NCBI RefSeq assembly: GCF_002754475.1 | Contig: NZ_PEFL01000002.1 | Span: 248,001-312,000 of the forward strand | Source: Comamonas sp. 26 | GTDB taxonomy: Bacteria > Pseudomonadota > Gammaproteobacteria > Burkholderiales > Burkholderiaceae_C | Direction: 5' to 3' | Length of the DNA stretch: 64,000 nucleotides | Shown here: positions 48,901 to 57,890 of the stretch, piece by piece | How the letters are laid out: every line of letters begins with the position of its first letter | How positions within the stretch are numbered: the first letter of the stretch is position 1 | The notes under the pieces: model-generated | Seen by the model: the letters and a program-made list of their open reading frames with translations, nothing else | What the model was told of the DNA's origin: nothing | Database searches by the model: none | Program-made: the position numbers and the translations under genes

Positions 48901-51900
48901 CCTTGACGATCAGCTCCACCTCACCAGGCTGAGACAGCTGCGCCTCGCACTGCAGCAGACCGTGGCTGTCGCTGGTGCCAGAGCAAATAGTGCCTAAAGG
49001 CTTGAGCGTGGTCTGGTTGTCATAGCTGTAAAAACCACCTACCAGTCGCTTGCGGCTGGAAGTGGTAATGCGTGCAACAGCCTCGACCTTCACAGGAACA
49101 CTGGATTGCGGCTTACCGGCCGTATCCAGCGTCAGCGCCTGAAAGCTGAGCTTGCGATCCACCGAAATCCAGTTTTCGGAACGCACGCCAGCCACCACAG
49201 CCGCAGGCCAGATGGTGCGTGTGCCGCGTAGAGTCTGCACCTCGCCATTGGGGTCGGCATAAGTCGCTTCCATCAGCAGCTCGCGCGGCTCAGTGGACTT
49301 GGGCAGTTTGTCGATGGTGACCTTGCCCAGACCATTCTTGTCCAGCGTCACGGGCAGCTTGTCTGCCACCACCTTGGTGTCGTCGCTGGCAGAGCTCTCC
49401 TCATCATCACTGTTGCCCACATCCTGCGCGCTGCGCGGCGGGTTGAAGCTGAAGCCATCCCAGCCAGAAAAGTCTGGCGACTTGGAACGCAGCAGCGCCG
49501 ACACCTTGACGGGCAGATTAGAAGCCGCACCACCGGAGACATAGTTGATCTGCACTTCAGCAGGCACGCTACTCGCGCCATACAGCGCATCTTTGCTGGC
49601 CGGGCCTACGCGGCCCTCCATCACAGGCAGGCGAAACTCTTCAACGCGGAAAATACCGGTGCTGAAGCTGGAGCGGCGACCGCTGTTGTTGCCATTCTCA
49701 TAGCCAAGTTCTACCGAATACTCACCCAGCTTCGCCGCTTTGGAGATAGAAAATTCGCTGATCGCGCTGCCATTGGCAGACCAGCTCAAAGCCTGCGTAA
49801 AGCGCTGGCCGCTACCCAGATGGGTAATGGTCAGGCGGTCGGGCTTTTCTGGAGTCTGATCAAAGCCTTTGGAGTTCTTGCCTGCACCGGTCAGTGCACG
49901 CAGGTAATGCTTCATGGACACGGTTTCGCCCGCGCGGAACAGCATGCGGTCAAACACCGTGTGCGCCACTTCGTCACGCTTGCTGCTGGAGCTGGTTGGC
50001 ACATTGAAGCGCCAGGACTCAATGCCCTTGTTCCAGTTGCTCCAGACAAACGCCAGCTCCTCGCCTGCATCGGTCTTGGCACGAGCACTCACAAAATAGG
50101 AGGCACTGCGGTAGTCGCCGTCATTGCGGCAGTCGGGCGGGCTGGGGTTGAGACCGTTGAAGGTCACCACGCCCTGCTCGTTGCTCACAGCCGAGGCAAT
50201 TGCCTGACCACTGCAGTCCGAAACCTGAACCGTGGCACCAGACACGGCCTTGCCCTTGTCCAGCGTCGTCACCCAGGCCACGGAATTTTCGCGGCCCAGC
50301 TTGAAGTGCACGGCCAGATTGGTCACCAGCACCGAGGTACGCACATACATGGTGCGACCCGCGCCATAGCCCTCGTCGAGCAGCGACTGACCCAGCATGG
50401 GCGAGGCGATCTCGACAACCTGGAAGCCGGGATTCAGCGGAATACCGACCACTTCAAACGGACGCGGGTCATTCTTGGCTGCCTTGGGCAGCTCCAGCGT
50501 CTGTGTCTGGCTCTGTCCGTCCAGCAGAGACAGCATGCGTGTCTGCACCCAGTTCTTGTCGTCATTGATGACTGGAGGCAAAACCTTCACATCGCGGGCA
50601 GCACGCTTGCGTTCCACGCTATAGCTGTCATAGCGCTCGACTTTCTTGATCCAGGCGATGATGTCCGCGTCGGAGCCGCCCTTTTTGGTGCGCACCACGC
50701 TGGCATCCAGAGACTTGCCGGTAAGCTGCGGCTCCACATTGCGCAGCGTCACGGGCAGCAGCGCCGGGCCCTTGGGGCCTTCGGCAAAGCGCTCGACAAT
50801 GCCGAATGGAGAAGCAGCAAACTTCACCAGTGGCGGCATATTGCCAGTGGCCGTGGCCAGCGGGAACATGTTGGCGTTGCTCAGCGTGCGGCCCGCAGCA
50901 TCCTTGAACTGCGGCGGCAGCTCCACCACATACTTGGTGCTGGCCGTCATGGTGGCCGGGAAGGTCACGCTATCCACCAGTGAGTCTTCGGCCAGCTTGT
51001 CGCCGTTTTGCTCAATGATGGGAGCGACCGCCGAGGCACCGCTCTTCAGGCGAATCGCCTCAATCAGTTTGCGCGGCACAGGCGCACTGAAAGACAGTCG
51101 CATGGGGCGAATGGGCAAACAGGCGGCGTTGGCGTTTTCACGCTCGCAGCTGAAATCAGCCGTGAACGGCTGGCGCACCTGATACTGATAACGCTGCTCA
51201 TCCTTGCTGGCCAGGCCATTGGCCATGACCACACCCTTGCCATAGACCAGGGTCATCTTGCTGCCCGAAGTCAGGCGGCGATTACAGGCCAGCACGGCAT
51301 AGTTCTGCGGGTGCTTGACGGCATCCTTGTCCCAGTGCCGCTGCTTGAGCACGGCATCGCGATCCTTGCCCTCAATCAGTTGCACAGGAATGCGCTCACC
51401 CACGCCTTCAGACGTACACCAGACGCGCTGCTTGAGGCTGTCTGCCGTGGCCGCGCCCGTCAGGCGCAACGCAAAGTACTGCTGCTCATCAACCTCTTCA
51501 TAGGTGTCCGGTGCGATATCAGCAACCTGCGGGCCACCCGTCTGAAATTGATAGCTGGCAGCGCCCGTCAGTACTTTGCCATCGACAGCTTTGAACTGAG
51601 GATTTAGCGAAGCCGTGCAGCGCACGCCAGCGGGCAGATTCTGGGTGAAGTCAAACACCCATTCCTTTTCGCTGTTCCAGCGGCCTTGTCCCTTGGCAGC
51701 CTGAGCATCACTGCACTGCAGGTTAATGGGAGCGGCGGCCTTGGGATCGCCAAAGCGCACGGCCGCTGCATCAAACTGCACGACCACCTGCCCCACCTTG
51801 CTCACATCACCCTGCGGGCTGAACTGGCGCACACCGGCTGCATGTGCAGCCACGGCGCTCAGGCCCCACAGCAAACTCGCATTCAGCAGCATGCGCCAGC

Positions 51901-51949
51901 GCGGTGCATGCCCCTCCGTTCTGCCCGTCTTTGCGTACGGCTTGGTCAT
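45935..51949 (-). CDS. yfhM: bacterial alpha-2-macroglobulin with thioester
   Basis: A 2004-residue periplasmic alpha-2-macroglobulin. A basic N-terminus and hydrophobic core (residues 19-37) end in a Sec site near AHAAG. No lipobox cysteine is visible, unlike E. coli YfhM, which is a lipoprotein. Many MG-type beta domains follow, an MG2 segment with the bait-like part in the first 900 residues, and the thioester motif CLEQ at 1509-1512 in the TED domain. The C-terminal MG10 domain holds the WVAITDPVPTGATILGGGL motif. Such proteins trap proteases in the periplasm and are thought to work with PbpC to guard and repair the wall. AAGGATG lies 5 bp before the ATG. Length exceeds the usual 1530-1650. 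Confidence 0.92.
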   Translation of the reverse strand: MTKPYAKTGRTEGHAPRWRMLLNASLLWGLSAVAAHAAGVRQFSPQGDVSKVGQVVVQFDAAAVRFGDPKAAAPINLQCSDAQAAKGQGRWNSEKEWVFDFTQNLPAGVRCTASLNPQFKAVDGKVLTGAASYQFQTGGPQVADIAPDTYEEVDEQQYFALRLTGAATADSLKQRVWCTSEGVGERIPVQLIEGKDRDAVLKQRHWDKDAVKHPQNYAVLACNRRLTSGSKMTLVYGKGVVMANGLASKDEQRYQYQVRQPFTADFSCERENANAACLPIRPMRLSFSAPVPRKLIEAIRLKSGASAVAPIIEQNGDKLAEDSLVDSVTFPATMTASTKYVVELPPQFKDAAGRTLSNANMFPLATATGNMPPLVKFAASPFGIVERFAEGPKGPALLPVTLRNVEPQLTGKSLDASVVRTKKGGSDADIIAWIKKVERYDSYSVERKRAARDVKVLPPVINDDKNWVQTRMLSLLDGQSQTQTLELPKAAKNDPRPFEVVGIPLNPGFQVVEIASPMLGQSLLDEGYGAGRTMYVRTSVLVTNLAVHFKLGRENSVAWVTTLDKGKAVSGATVQVSDCSGQAIASAVSNEQGVVTFNGLNPSPPDCRNDGDYRSASYFVSARAKTDAGEELAFVWSNWNKGIESWRFNVPTSSSSKRDEVAHTVFDRMLFRAGETVSMKHYLRALTGAGKNSKGFDQTPEKPDRLTITHLGSGQRFTQALSWSANGSAISEFSISKAAKLGEYSVELGYENGNNSGRRSSFSTGIFRVEEFRLPVMEGRVGPASKDALYGASSVPAEVQINYVSGGAASNLPVKVSALLRSKSPDFSGWDGFSFNPPRSAQDVGNSDDEESSASDDTKVVADKLPVTLDKNGLGKVTIDKLPKSTEPRELLMEATYADPNGEVQTLRGTRTIWPAAVVAGVRSENWISVDRKLSFQALTLDTAGKPQSSVPVKVEAVARITTSSRKRLVGGFYSYDNQTTLKPLGTICSGTSDSHGLLQCEAQLSQPGEVELIVKASDKDGRSSQAAASVWVTGKGEIWFGGEDHDRMDVLSERKSYEPGETARFQVRMPFRRATALVSVEREGVVSTQVVELTGDNPTVDVKIEENWGPNVYVSVLALRGRLMEVPWYSFFTWGFKSPVEWWRAFWSDGKEFIAPTSMVDLSKPAFRFGMSEIRVGLKNHTLDVKVTSDKSSYKVRGTAKVTIKAMLPDGKPAAGAHVALAAVDQALLELMPNTSWNLLDAMLTRREWGVQTSTAQMEVIGRRHYGKKAVPAGGGGGHSPTRELLNTLLVWAPNVVLDANGMALIDVPLNDALTTFQVVAVADAGVSLFGTGQTAIRTTQDLQIISGLPPLVREDDQFRAQVTLRNTSAKAMKVEVTPRATMLELKPQTVEIPAGEAREVAWDVKAPAQLSGTRAEALIWEIAARDTSGGADAAQDALKVSQRIVPAVPLTVQQATLVQVNGTYTVPVNPPADALPGRGGLQMSLVPKLTEGLPGVRDWWARYPYSCLEQTTSKAVGMNNAELWASTMAQLPNYLDSDGLANYFPSTDGGVNRGSDTLTAHLINLSALAQGVDKRFVLPAAERAHMEDGLIAFVEGRIQRNFWSPRKDLDMRKLAAIAALAQSGKATPRMLDSINATPNQWPTHAVIDWVMLLQRMNDAPQRDERLAQAMQILRARLTFNGTRAGFSTDQDDSWWWLMQGPDVNLARLMLVTINDPAWAEDMPRLVSGFIARQQGGAWSTTTANLWGALALRRFSQKFESEAVAGTTVATMNGNEAKVNWADVKRATSEDVQGAAHATSMFGEPVRAGGLLNNSMFMPWAKAGKGQLSVTQQGTGKPWLTVQSVAAVALKAPFSAGYTIKKTITPVDQADKSMFGGGQYSRGDVLRVTLEVQAKTDMTWVAITDPVPTGATILGGGLGRDSEIATKGEQKEGAGWLAYEERSFEAYRAYYQYLPAGTTKVEYTVRLNNAGDFALPPTRAEALYAPEMFGEVPNARVKVIDKR

Positions 51950-52043
51950 ACAGTCATCCTTTTTAAAAGCAGGCACTAGGCCTGCTCTGGCTGTTTGAAT
52001 CTGGAGTCTGGAATCCACCACGACAGCGCGGCAAGTGCATCAA

Positions 52044-52078
52044 CAAAAAAGCCCTGTCTCACAAGTGAGCAGGGCTTT
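52044..52078 (-). terminator. intrinsic terminator after the Bug-family gene
   Basis: AAAGCCCTG pairs with CAGGGCTTT, extended inward by CTCAC/GTGAG with one bulge, and followed on the minus strand by T residues. It lies between the Bug-family gene and the macroglobulin gene. Confidence 0.9.
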
Positions 52079-52100
52079 GAGCATGTACTGCAAGCGCAAA

Positions 52101-53081
52101 TTACTGCGGCTGGAACCCACTGCGCTGAATGATACCGGTCCAAACGCGGGTATAGGCTGTCTCTCTGGCCGCCAGTTGCGCAGGATTCATATAACCCACA
52201 GTAAGACCCAAGGCCGTCAGTTGCGCGTAAACGTCACGCTGTTTAAGCACATTGCCGACGGCGGCCGAGAAACGATCCACAAACGCCTGTGGCACACCCT
52301 TGGGCGCAAAGATGCCGTAGTAAGGCAGCTCTTCAAAACCCTTGATGCCCTGCTCCAGCAGCGTGGGCACATCGGGCATCGATGCCTGACGCTTGGCACC
52401 CAGCACGCTGATCACGCGCATCTTGCCGGCCTTGTGGTTCTCCATGAAATCGGGCACCGATGCGATGCCTGCCGGAATCTGATTACCCAGCATGTCCCCC
52501 AGCAGCGGAGCGCTGCCGCGGTACGGAGCAGCCACCAGATCGAGCTTGTAGTGATCAGCCAGAATTTTGACCAGGAACTCTGGCGTAGAAGCCGGTGCCG
52601 GAATACCGATTGTGCCGCGCTTGGGGTTGGCCTTGATCCATGCCACGTACTCGGCCAGATTCTTGGCTGGCGTGTTGCTGGAAACCGCCAGCGCATTCAC
52701 AAACGTGGCAATGCCTGCCACGGGGATGAAGTCTTGCTGCGAATCAAAGCCGGGCTTCTTCACAACCTGGGGCAGGATGGAAATGGTGTGGTCATGCGAG
52801 AGAAACAGCGTATGACCATCGGCAGGTGCTGCCTTGAGCAACTGCGCCGCAATCTGGCCGCCAGCGCCGGGGCGGTTGTCTACTACCACCGTCACGCCGC
52901 CCAGCTCATCTTTGAGCTTTTCAGCCAGCAGGCGCGCAATCGCATCCGAGCCGCCACCAGGCGGAAAGCCCACCAAAATGCGAATGGGCTGTCCCGACGA
53001 AGCCCAGGCCACCGAACCCAGAGCCGATGCTGCTGCAGCCCCCACACCGGCCTTGAGCAATTGACGACGAGATTGGGTCAT
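52101..53081 (-). CDS. Bug/TctC family periplasmic binding protein
   Basis: Tripartite tricarboxylate transporter-type receptor (Bug family), 326 residues. A twin-arginine signal (SRRQLLKAGVGAAAASALG) is present, with cleavage near residue 29. The mature protein begins with PIRILVGFPPGGGSDAIARLLAEKL, the family's ligand-binding start. Betaproteobacteria carry dozens of such genes, most without linked TctAB permease genes, as here. Ligands are usually small carboxylates or amides; none can be assigned. AAGGAG lies 7 bp before the ATG. It lies between terminators on both sides, so it is monocistronic. Confidence 0.92.
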   Translation of the reverse strand: MTQSRRQLLKAGVGAAAASALGSVAWASSGQPIRILVGFPPGGGSDAIARLLAEKLKDELGGVTVVVDNRPGAGGQIAAQLLKAAPADGHTLFLSHDHTISILPQVVKKPGFDSQQDFIPVAGIATFVNALAVSSNTPAKNLAEYVAWIKANPKRGTIGIPAPASTPEFLVKILADHYKLDLVAAPYRGSAPLLGDMLGNQIPAGIASVPDFMENHKAGKMRVISVLGAKRQASMPDVPTLLEQGIKGFEELPYYGIFAPKGVPQAFVDRFSAAVGNVLKQRDVYAQLTALGLTVGYMNPAQLAARETAYTRVWTGIIQRSGFQPQ

Positions 53082-53118
53082 GTGTTTTCTCCTTGTGATT
53101 TTTGAGCCTAACCAAAAC

Positions 53119-53144
53119 AAAAGCGCCCGGCAAAGGGCGCTTTT
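53119..53144 (-). terminator. intrinsic terminator after argH
   Basis: AAAAGCGCCC pairs perfectly with GGGCGCTTTT over a 6-nt loop and is followed on the minus strand by a T-rich stretch. It lies 35 bp after the argH stop. Confidence 0.88.
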
Positions 53145-53179
53145 AAGGCGTGATCGTTACGCCACAGTGCGACTAGTCA

Positions 53180-54628
53180 TCAAGCCAAACGAGCCTGATG
53201 CTTGGCCAGCTGGATACGCACCTGAGCCGGAGCCGTGCCGCCCAGCGTATTGCGGGCATTCAACGAGCCTTCAAGGCTCAGCGCCTCGAACACATCGGCT
53301 TCGATGTTGGGGTTGAAGGCCTGCAGCTCTGCCAGTGGCAGCTCGGTCAGGTCCACGCCCTTCATGGTGGCCAGCTTCACGGCATGGGCCACGGTTTCGT
53401 GGGCATCCCGGAATGGCAAGCCCTTCTTGACCAGGTAGTCAGCCAGATCGGTAGCGGTGGCGTAACCCTTCAAGGCTGCAGCGCGCATGTTCTCCGCATT
53501 GACGGTGATGCCGCCTTCCTTGGTGCCGGTCGCAGGGTTGAGCTGGCCGCCAATCATCTCGGCGAAGATGCGCAGCGTGTCCTTGAGCGTATCGACGGTG
53601 TCGAACAGCGGTTCCTTGTCTTCCTGGTTGTCCTTGTTGTAGGCCAGGGGCTGGCCCTTCATCAGGGTGATCAGGCCCATCAGGTGACCGACCACACGGC
53701 CGGTCTTGCCGCGTGCCAGCTCGGGCACATCGGGATTCTTCTTCTGGGGCATGATGGACGAGCCGGTGGTGAAGCGGTCGGCAATCTTGATGAAGCCAAA
53801 GTTCTGGCTCATCCAAATGATCAGCTCTTCGGACAGACGGCTCACGTGCACCATGCACAGCGATGCAGCAGCGGTGAACTCGATGGCGAAGTCACGGTCA
53901 GACACGCCATCCAGCGAGTTTTGCGACACACTTTCCATGCCCAATGTCTTGGCCACGCGTTCGCGGTCCAGCGGGTAGGTAGTGCCAGCCAGCGCGGCAG
54001 AGCCCAGGGGCAGCACGTTCACGCGCTTGCGCACGTCCAGCATGCGCTCGGCGTCACGCTTGAACATCTCGACATAAGCCAGCATATGGTGACCAAAGCT
54101 CACAGGCTGAGCCACTTGCAGGTGGGTGAAACCGGGCAGGATCACGTCCACATTCTTGGCAGCCACTTCAACCAGCGACAGTTGCAGCTCTTTGAGCAGA
54201 CCTTCAATCAGGTCGATCTCGCCACGCAGCCACAGGCGCACGTCGGTTGCAACCTGGTCGTTACGGCTGCGGCCGGTATGCAGGCGCTTGCCGGCATCGC
54301 CCACCAGCGCGGTCAGGCGCGCTTCGATGTTCAGGTGCACATCTTCCAGATCCAGCTTCCACTCAAAGCTGCCAGCTTCGATTTCCGAAGTGATCTGCGC
54401 CATGCCCTTCTGAATAGAGGCAAAGTCATCAGTGCCAATGATCTTCTGGGCCGAGAGCATTTCGGCGTGGGCCAGAGAACCCTGAATGTCGGCCTGCCAC
54501 ATGCGCTTGTCAAAGAACACGCTGGAGGTGTAGCGCTTGACCAGGTCGCTCATGGGTTCAGAGAACAGGGCAGACCAGGCCTCGGCCTTGGTGTCGAGCT
54601 GGTTGTGCGAAGGAGCAGATGTAGACAT
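53180..54628 (-). CDS. argH: argininosuccinate lyase
   Basis: Argininosuccinate lyase, 482 residues, which splits argininosuccinate to arginine and fumarate in the last step of arginine synthesis. [17 protein letters not shown] near 117-133, the [11 protein letters not shown] region with catalytic His near 169, and the mobile-loop signature [12 protein letters not shown] (289-300) with the catalytic Ser are present. The frame extends 22 codons upstream, but [10 protein letters not shown] begins the family-like N-terminus. It lies near algZ/algR as in Pseudomonas and many Betaproteobacteria. Confidence 0.97.
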   Translation of the reverse strand: MSTSAPSHNQLDTKAEAWSALFSEPMSDLVKRYTSSVFFDKRMWQADIQGSLAHAEMLSAQKIIGTDDFASIQKGMAQITSEIEAGSFEWKLDLEDVHLNIEARLTALVGDAGKRLHTGRSRNDQVATDVRLWLRGEIDLIEGLLKELQLSLVEVAAKNVDVILPGFTHLQVAQPVSFGHHMLAYVEMFKRDAERMLDVRKRVNVLPLGSAALAGTTYPLDRERVAKTLGMESVSQNSLDGVSDRDFAIEFTAAASLCMVHVSRLSEELIIWMSQNFGFIKIADRFTTGSSIMPQKKNPDVPELARGKTGRVVGHLMGLITLMKGQPLAYNKDNQEDKEPLFDTVDTLKDTLRIFAEMIGGQLNPATGTKEGGITVNAENMRAAALKGYATATDLADYLVKKGLPFRDAHETVAHAVKLATMKGVDLTELPLAELQAFNPNIEADVFEALSLEGSLNARNTLGGTAPAQVRIQLAKHQARLA

Positions 54629-54967
54629 GTAAGGACAGCAATCCCGTAAAACCACAGGCCGCCAATTCAGAAGATGAGTGCGGCGGCTGTGCAAAGCAGA
54701 AACAGGGATTTTATCGGCCTGACTCGTCCGCAGCGCCAGACAAGCCCAGAGCCATTGCCTTCAACTGCGACAAAGCAGTTTTCATTCAACAGTTACTCAC
54801 ATTTCAATAGCTGCAAGCGATTGATGTATAAGCGCTACAAGGCAATTTAGCTTAAACCCTGTGAATCTGGCTGCTGTGCTCTGGTTTTTGCCTTGCGCAG
54901 AAAATCGCGCCGTCTTCGCTTTCTTTCTCACTGGCCGCAGCCTTCAAGGCTTGTGCGCCGCCCCGGC
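54629..54967. other. gene-free region between divergent argH and EamA genes
   Basis: This stretch holds the promoters of both genes; none was assigned with confidence. A copy of the dispersed repeat lies at 54805-54850 (next entry). I see no ArgR box that I would defend. Confidence 0.4.
54805..54850. repeat. dispersed bipartite repeat, copy near argH
   Basis: CAATAGCTGCAAGCGATT, a 7-nt spacer, then TAAGCGCTACAAGGC. Both arms are recognisable although the outer right arm has drifted. Confidence 0.65.
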
Positions 54968-55912
54968 ATGCACTCCCGTTCTTCCCTGATTTCTGGCTTG
55001 GGCTTTGCTCTGGCCGCCTGCGCGCTCTGGGGCGCTATTTTTCTGGTGCCGGCCATGCTGCCGGAGTTCTCCCCGCTGCAAATCACCTTTGGCCGCTTTG
55101 TGCTGTATGGCGTGGTGGCCCTGTGTATTTTTTTGCCCCAGGCGGCACAACTGCTGCCCAAGCTGCAAAAAGCCGATATCTGGCACCTGATCTGGCTAGC
55201 GCTGACGGGTAATGTGGTGTATTTCGCACTCGTCGCCACCTCGGTGCAGTGGATTGGCATGGCCGTCACATCGCTGATCGTGGGCCTGGTTCCCGTCACC
55301 GTGCCGCTGCTGGGCCGCAACACCAGCGGCGCGATTCCGCTGCGCCGCATGCTGTCGCCCATGGCGTTGATTCTGGCCGGCATTGTGCTCATCAACGCCC
55401 ACGCGCTGACTGCCGCGCCTGAGGGCAGCCAGAGCCGCTATTTGCTGGGCGTGCTGCTGGCTGTTCTGGCGGTGATCTGCTGGAGCCGTTATGCACTGGA
55501 CAACACCCGCTATCTGGCGCAAAGCCAGTTCAACGGCACGCAATGGTCCACGCTCTGGGGTTTGGTGGTGGGGCTGATCAGCGCCCTGCTCTGGGCCTTG
55601 CTGTGGCTGGTGTCACCCGAGACCGATGCACCCGCCATCGCACCCGAGCGCTGGCAGATGTTCTGGTTGCTGAACCTGGCTGTTGCCATCTTCTCGTCAT
55701 GGCTGGGCAACTGGATGTGGAATGCCGCCAGCGAGCGCCTGCCCATCACTTTTGTGGGGCAGTTGCTGGTGTTTGAGACGCTGTTTGCACTGGCCTACCA
55801 CTATCTCTATGAGCAACGCCTGCCGCAGGCCAGCGAGCTGGCACCTATCGTGCTGATTCTGGCCGGCGTGGTCTGGTCGCTCAAACGGTTCAAGGCCGTG
55901 AAAAACGTTTAA
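54968..55912 (+). CDS. EamA/DMT-family transporter
   Basis: A 314-residue inner-membrane transporter with about ten hydrophobic helices in two EamA halves. LWGAIFLVPAMLPEFSPLQITFGRF in the first half and the Trp-rich SSWLGNWMWNAASERLPITFVGQLLVFETLFAL in the second are typical; only parts are quoted. It is unrelated in detail to the EamA gene at 26.9 kb beyond the shared fold. The ATG giving MHSRSSLISG was preferred over an upstream start 25 codons earlier that is Arg-rich. It lies between argH and algZ. Substrate unknown. Confidence 0.82.
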   Translation: MHSRSSLISGLGFALAACALWGAIFLVPAMLPEFSPLQITFGRFVLYGVVALCIFLPQAAQLLPKLQKADIWHLIWLALTGNVVYFALVATSVQWIGMAVTSLIVGLVPVTVPLLGRNTSGAIPLRRMLSPMALILAGIVLINAHALTAAPEGSQSRYLLGVLLAVLAVICWSRYALDNTRYLAQSQFNGTQWSTLWGLVVGLISALLWALLWLVSPETDAPAIAPERWQMFWLLNLAVAIFSSWLGNWMWNAASERLPITFVGQLLVFETLFALAYHYLYEQRLPQASELAPIVLILAGVVWSLKRFKAVKNV

Positions 55913-56041
55913 GCAAGCACTGCGGCAGCGCAAGTGCTGATGCAACAAACCGACATATATCGGGCTGATAACGGACTGATTGCGCCTGCGCACAAGGCTA
56001 TCGGCCAATAATCCAAGGCATCGTCCTGCTTCAAACAGCCT

Positions 56042-57070
56042 GTGCCCATTTCCCCTGTCACCGCTCACTCCATCTCACCACGCAGCGCGCTGGTGTTTGA
56101 TGCCTGCAATGCCGGTGTGGTGCTGCGTGCCGTGCTGTTTGTGCAAGTCGTGGTGGGCACCGTCGCCATTTACGGTGCGGATTCGATCTGGGAATGGTTT
56201 TCCTCCACCGCCCTGCTCACCGGTGCCTGCCTGCCCGGCACCCTGGTCTGGCTGATTACGGCCTGCAGCCTCAAGCACCAGTTGCAGCGACTGGGCACAC
56301 GCGGCCAGTATCTGGCAGGGGTGCTGCTGGGCGCGCTTGCCGGGCTTTATGCCTGCGCAATGCTGCAGTTTGTCAGCGTTGGAAAAGCCCCTTGGCTGGC
56401 CAGCGCAGTCACCGGCGGCCTGCTGGCCGCCTTGCTGGTGACCGCACTGGTGCTGCGGGCTCGCGGCAATACGCCCGCGCAGACACAGGCCCGCCTGACC
56501 GAGCTGCAATCGCGCATACGCCCGCACTTTCTGTTCAACACCCTCAACAGCGCCATCGCGCTGGTGCGCGCCGAACCGGCCAAGGCCGAGGCACTACTGG
56601 AAGATTTGAGCGACCTGTTTCGCTACGCACTGGCCGAGCCCAATCTCACAACCACACTGGCGCAAGAGATTGAGCTGGCCCAGCGCTACCTGTCCATAGA
56701 GCAGGTGCGCTTTGGCGAGCGCCTGCAAATTCAGTGGCAGCTGGATGAAAGCGTGCACAGCGCACTGCTGCCGCCACTGCTGCTGCAGCCCCTGGTTGAA
56801 AACGCCATTCGCCACGGCGTGGAGCCCAACCCGCGTGGCGGCAAGCTGCAGGTGCGTACGGAAAAGCGAGGCAACGAGGCCTTGATTCAAATCATCAACA
56901 CCATACCGGCCACGCCTTCAACCACCCCCACCTCAGGCAGCGGCATTGCACTGGAAAACGTCAGGGCCAGACTGTCACTGCTGCACGATCTGCAAGGTAG
57001 CTTCAGCGCCCGCGCGCGCGACGGGCTGTATGTGGTGCGCCTGAGCGTGCCTTTGCCGCAGACCTCTTAA
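56042..57070 (+). CDS. algZ: LytS/AlgZ-type sensor histidine kinase
   Basis: Membrane histidine kinase of 342 residues. Four hydrophobic segments (about 25-45, 58-76, 90-110, 118-139) are followed by the HisKA_5-type phosphoacceptor box RIRPHFLFNTLNSA with His162, and by an ATPase domain with PLVENAIRHG (N-box) and SGIALENVRARL. The atypical kinase family (LytS, YehU, AlgZ/FimS) pairs with LytTR regulators, which is what follows 18 bp downstream. Synteny with argH matches AlgZ. The start is GTG. What it senses is unknown. Confidence 0.88.
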   Translation: MPISPVTAHSISPRSALVFDACNAGVVLRAVLFVQVVVGTVAIYGADSIWEWFSSTALLTGACLPGTLVWLITACSLKHQLQRLGTRGQYLAGVLLGALAGLYACAMLQFVSVGKAPWLASAVTGGLLAALLVTALVLRARGNTPAQTQARLTELQSRIRPHFLFNTLNSAIALVRAEPAKAEALLEDLSDLFRYALAEPNLTTTLAQEIELAQRYLSIEQVRFGERLQIQWQLDESVHSALLPPLLLQPLVENAIRHGVEPNPRGGKLQVRTEKRGNEALIQIINTIPATPSTTPTSGSGIALENVRARLSLLHDLQGSFSARARDGLYVVRLSVPLPQTS

Positions 57071-57088
57071 ACCCGGGAGAATCTCGCC

Positions 57089-57826
57089 ATGCACATTCTG
57101 ATCGTTGACGACGAAGCTCTGGCCCGGGGAAGGCTACGTACTCTGCTGGGCGACTGCGCCCATGGCCCGCACCTGCTGCAAGAAGCCGCAGATGCACAGC
57201 AAGCCCTGCGCATTTTGCAAACGGCACAGCCCACGCCCGTGCAGCTAGTGCTGCTGGATATTCACATGCCCGGCCAGGACGGTCTGCAGTTTGCGCAGAC
57301 GCTGAACAGCATGCCCAACCCGCCAGCCACTGTGTTTGTGACGGCCCACGCCAACCACGCCGTGCAAGCCTTTGAGCTGGATGCCTTGGACTACCTGACC
57401 AAGCCTGTGCGGCTGGAGCGCCTGCAGCAATCCCTGCAAAAAGCAGAGCGCGCACTAAGTACCCTCAGCGTGGTGGAAAGCGGCCCCGTGCTGCTGATTC
57501 AAGAGCGTGGCGGCACGCTGCGGCTGCCGCTGTCTGAGGTACGCTTTCTCAAGGCCGAGCAAAAATACATCACCGTGCGTACCGTGCAGCGCAACTACAT
57601 TCTGGATGGCGCACTGGCCGATCTCGAAACCCGCCACTGCGAGCAGCTGCTGCGCATTCACCGCAATGCACTGGTGCTGCGCGCCGCCCTGCGGGGGCTG
57701 GAAAAATATGACGACCCGGAGGAAGGCGAAGGCTGGGGCCTGCGCCTGCAAGGCATACCAGAGCTGTTACCCGTATCGCGCCGCCAGCTGGCACTCGTCA
57801 AGACCGAACTCAAAGACGGAGCTTGA
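57089..57826 (+). CDS. algR: LytTR-family response regulator (AlgR-like)
   Basis: Response regulator of 245 residues. The receiver domain starts MHILIVDDEALARGRL, with the phosphoacceptor Asp57 in LLDIHMPGQDG and the conserved Thr and Lys in FVTAHANH and DYLTKP. A LytTR DNA-binding domain (about 140-240) holds EVRFLKAEQKYITVRT and LLRIHRNALV. AlgR in Pseudomonas controls alginate and twitching genes, but the target set here is unknown. The hemC gene often found next is absent; a terminator follows instead. A GGGAG ribosome site precedes the ATG. Confidence 0.9.
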   Translation: MHILIVDDEALARGRLRTLLGDCAHGPHLLQEAADAQQALRILQTAQPTPVQLVLLDIHMPGQDGLQFAQTLNSMPNPPATVFVTAHANHAVQAFELDALDYLTKPVRLERLQQSLQKAERALSTLSVVESGPVLLIQERGGTLRLPLSEVRFLKAEQKYITVRTVQRNYILDGALADLETRHCEQLLRIHRNALVLRAALRGLEKYDDPEEGEGWGLRLQGIPELLPVSRRQLALVKTELKDGA

Positions 57827-57835
57827 CTCGCTTCT

Positions 57836-57877
57836 CCCAACAAAAAACCGGCCTGATTGAGCCGGTTTTTTGTTGGG
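57836..57877. terminator. bidirectional intrinsic terminator
   Basis: A perfect 17-bp inverted repeat (CCCAACAAAAAACCGGC and complement) around an 8-nt loop. A and T runs within the arms let it work for algR and for the convergent ZIP gene. Confidence 0.9.
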
Positions 57878-57890
57878 ATGGCACGCGCTA

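Noticed and set aside
46448..50983. Plus-strand frames of about 390-420 codons antisense to the macroglobulin gene
   Set aside because: Composition of antisense shadows, and both overlap the thioester macroglobulin completely.
53198..54649. Frame of 483 codons antisense to argH
   Set aside because: Same length as argH and rich in Gln and His, so it is its antisense shadow.
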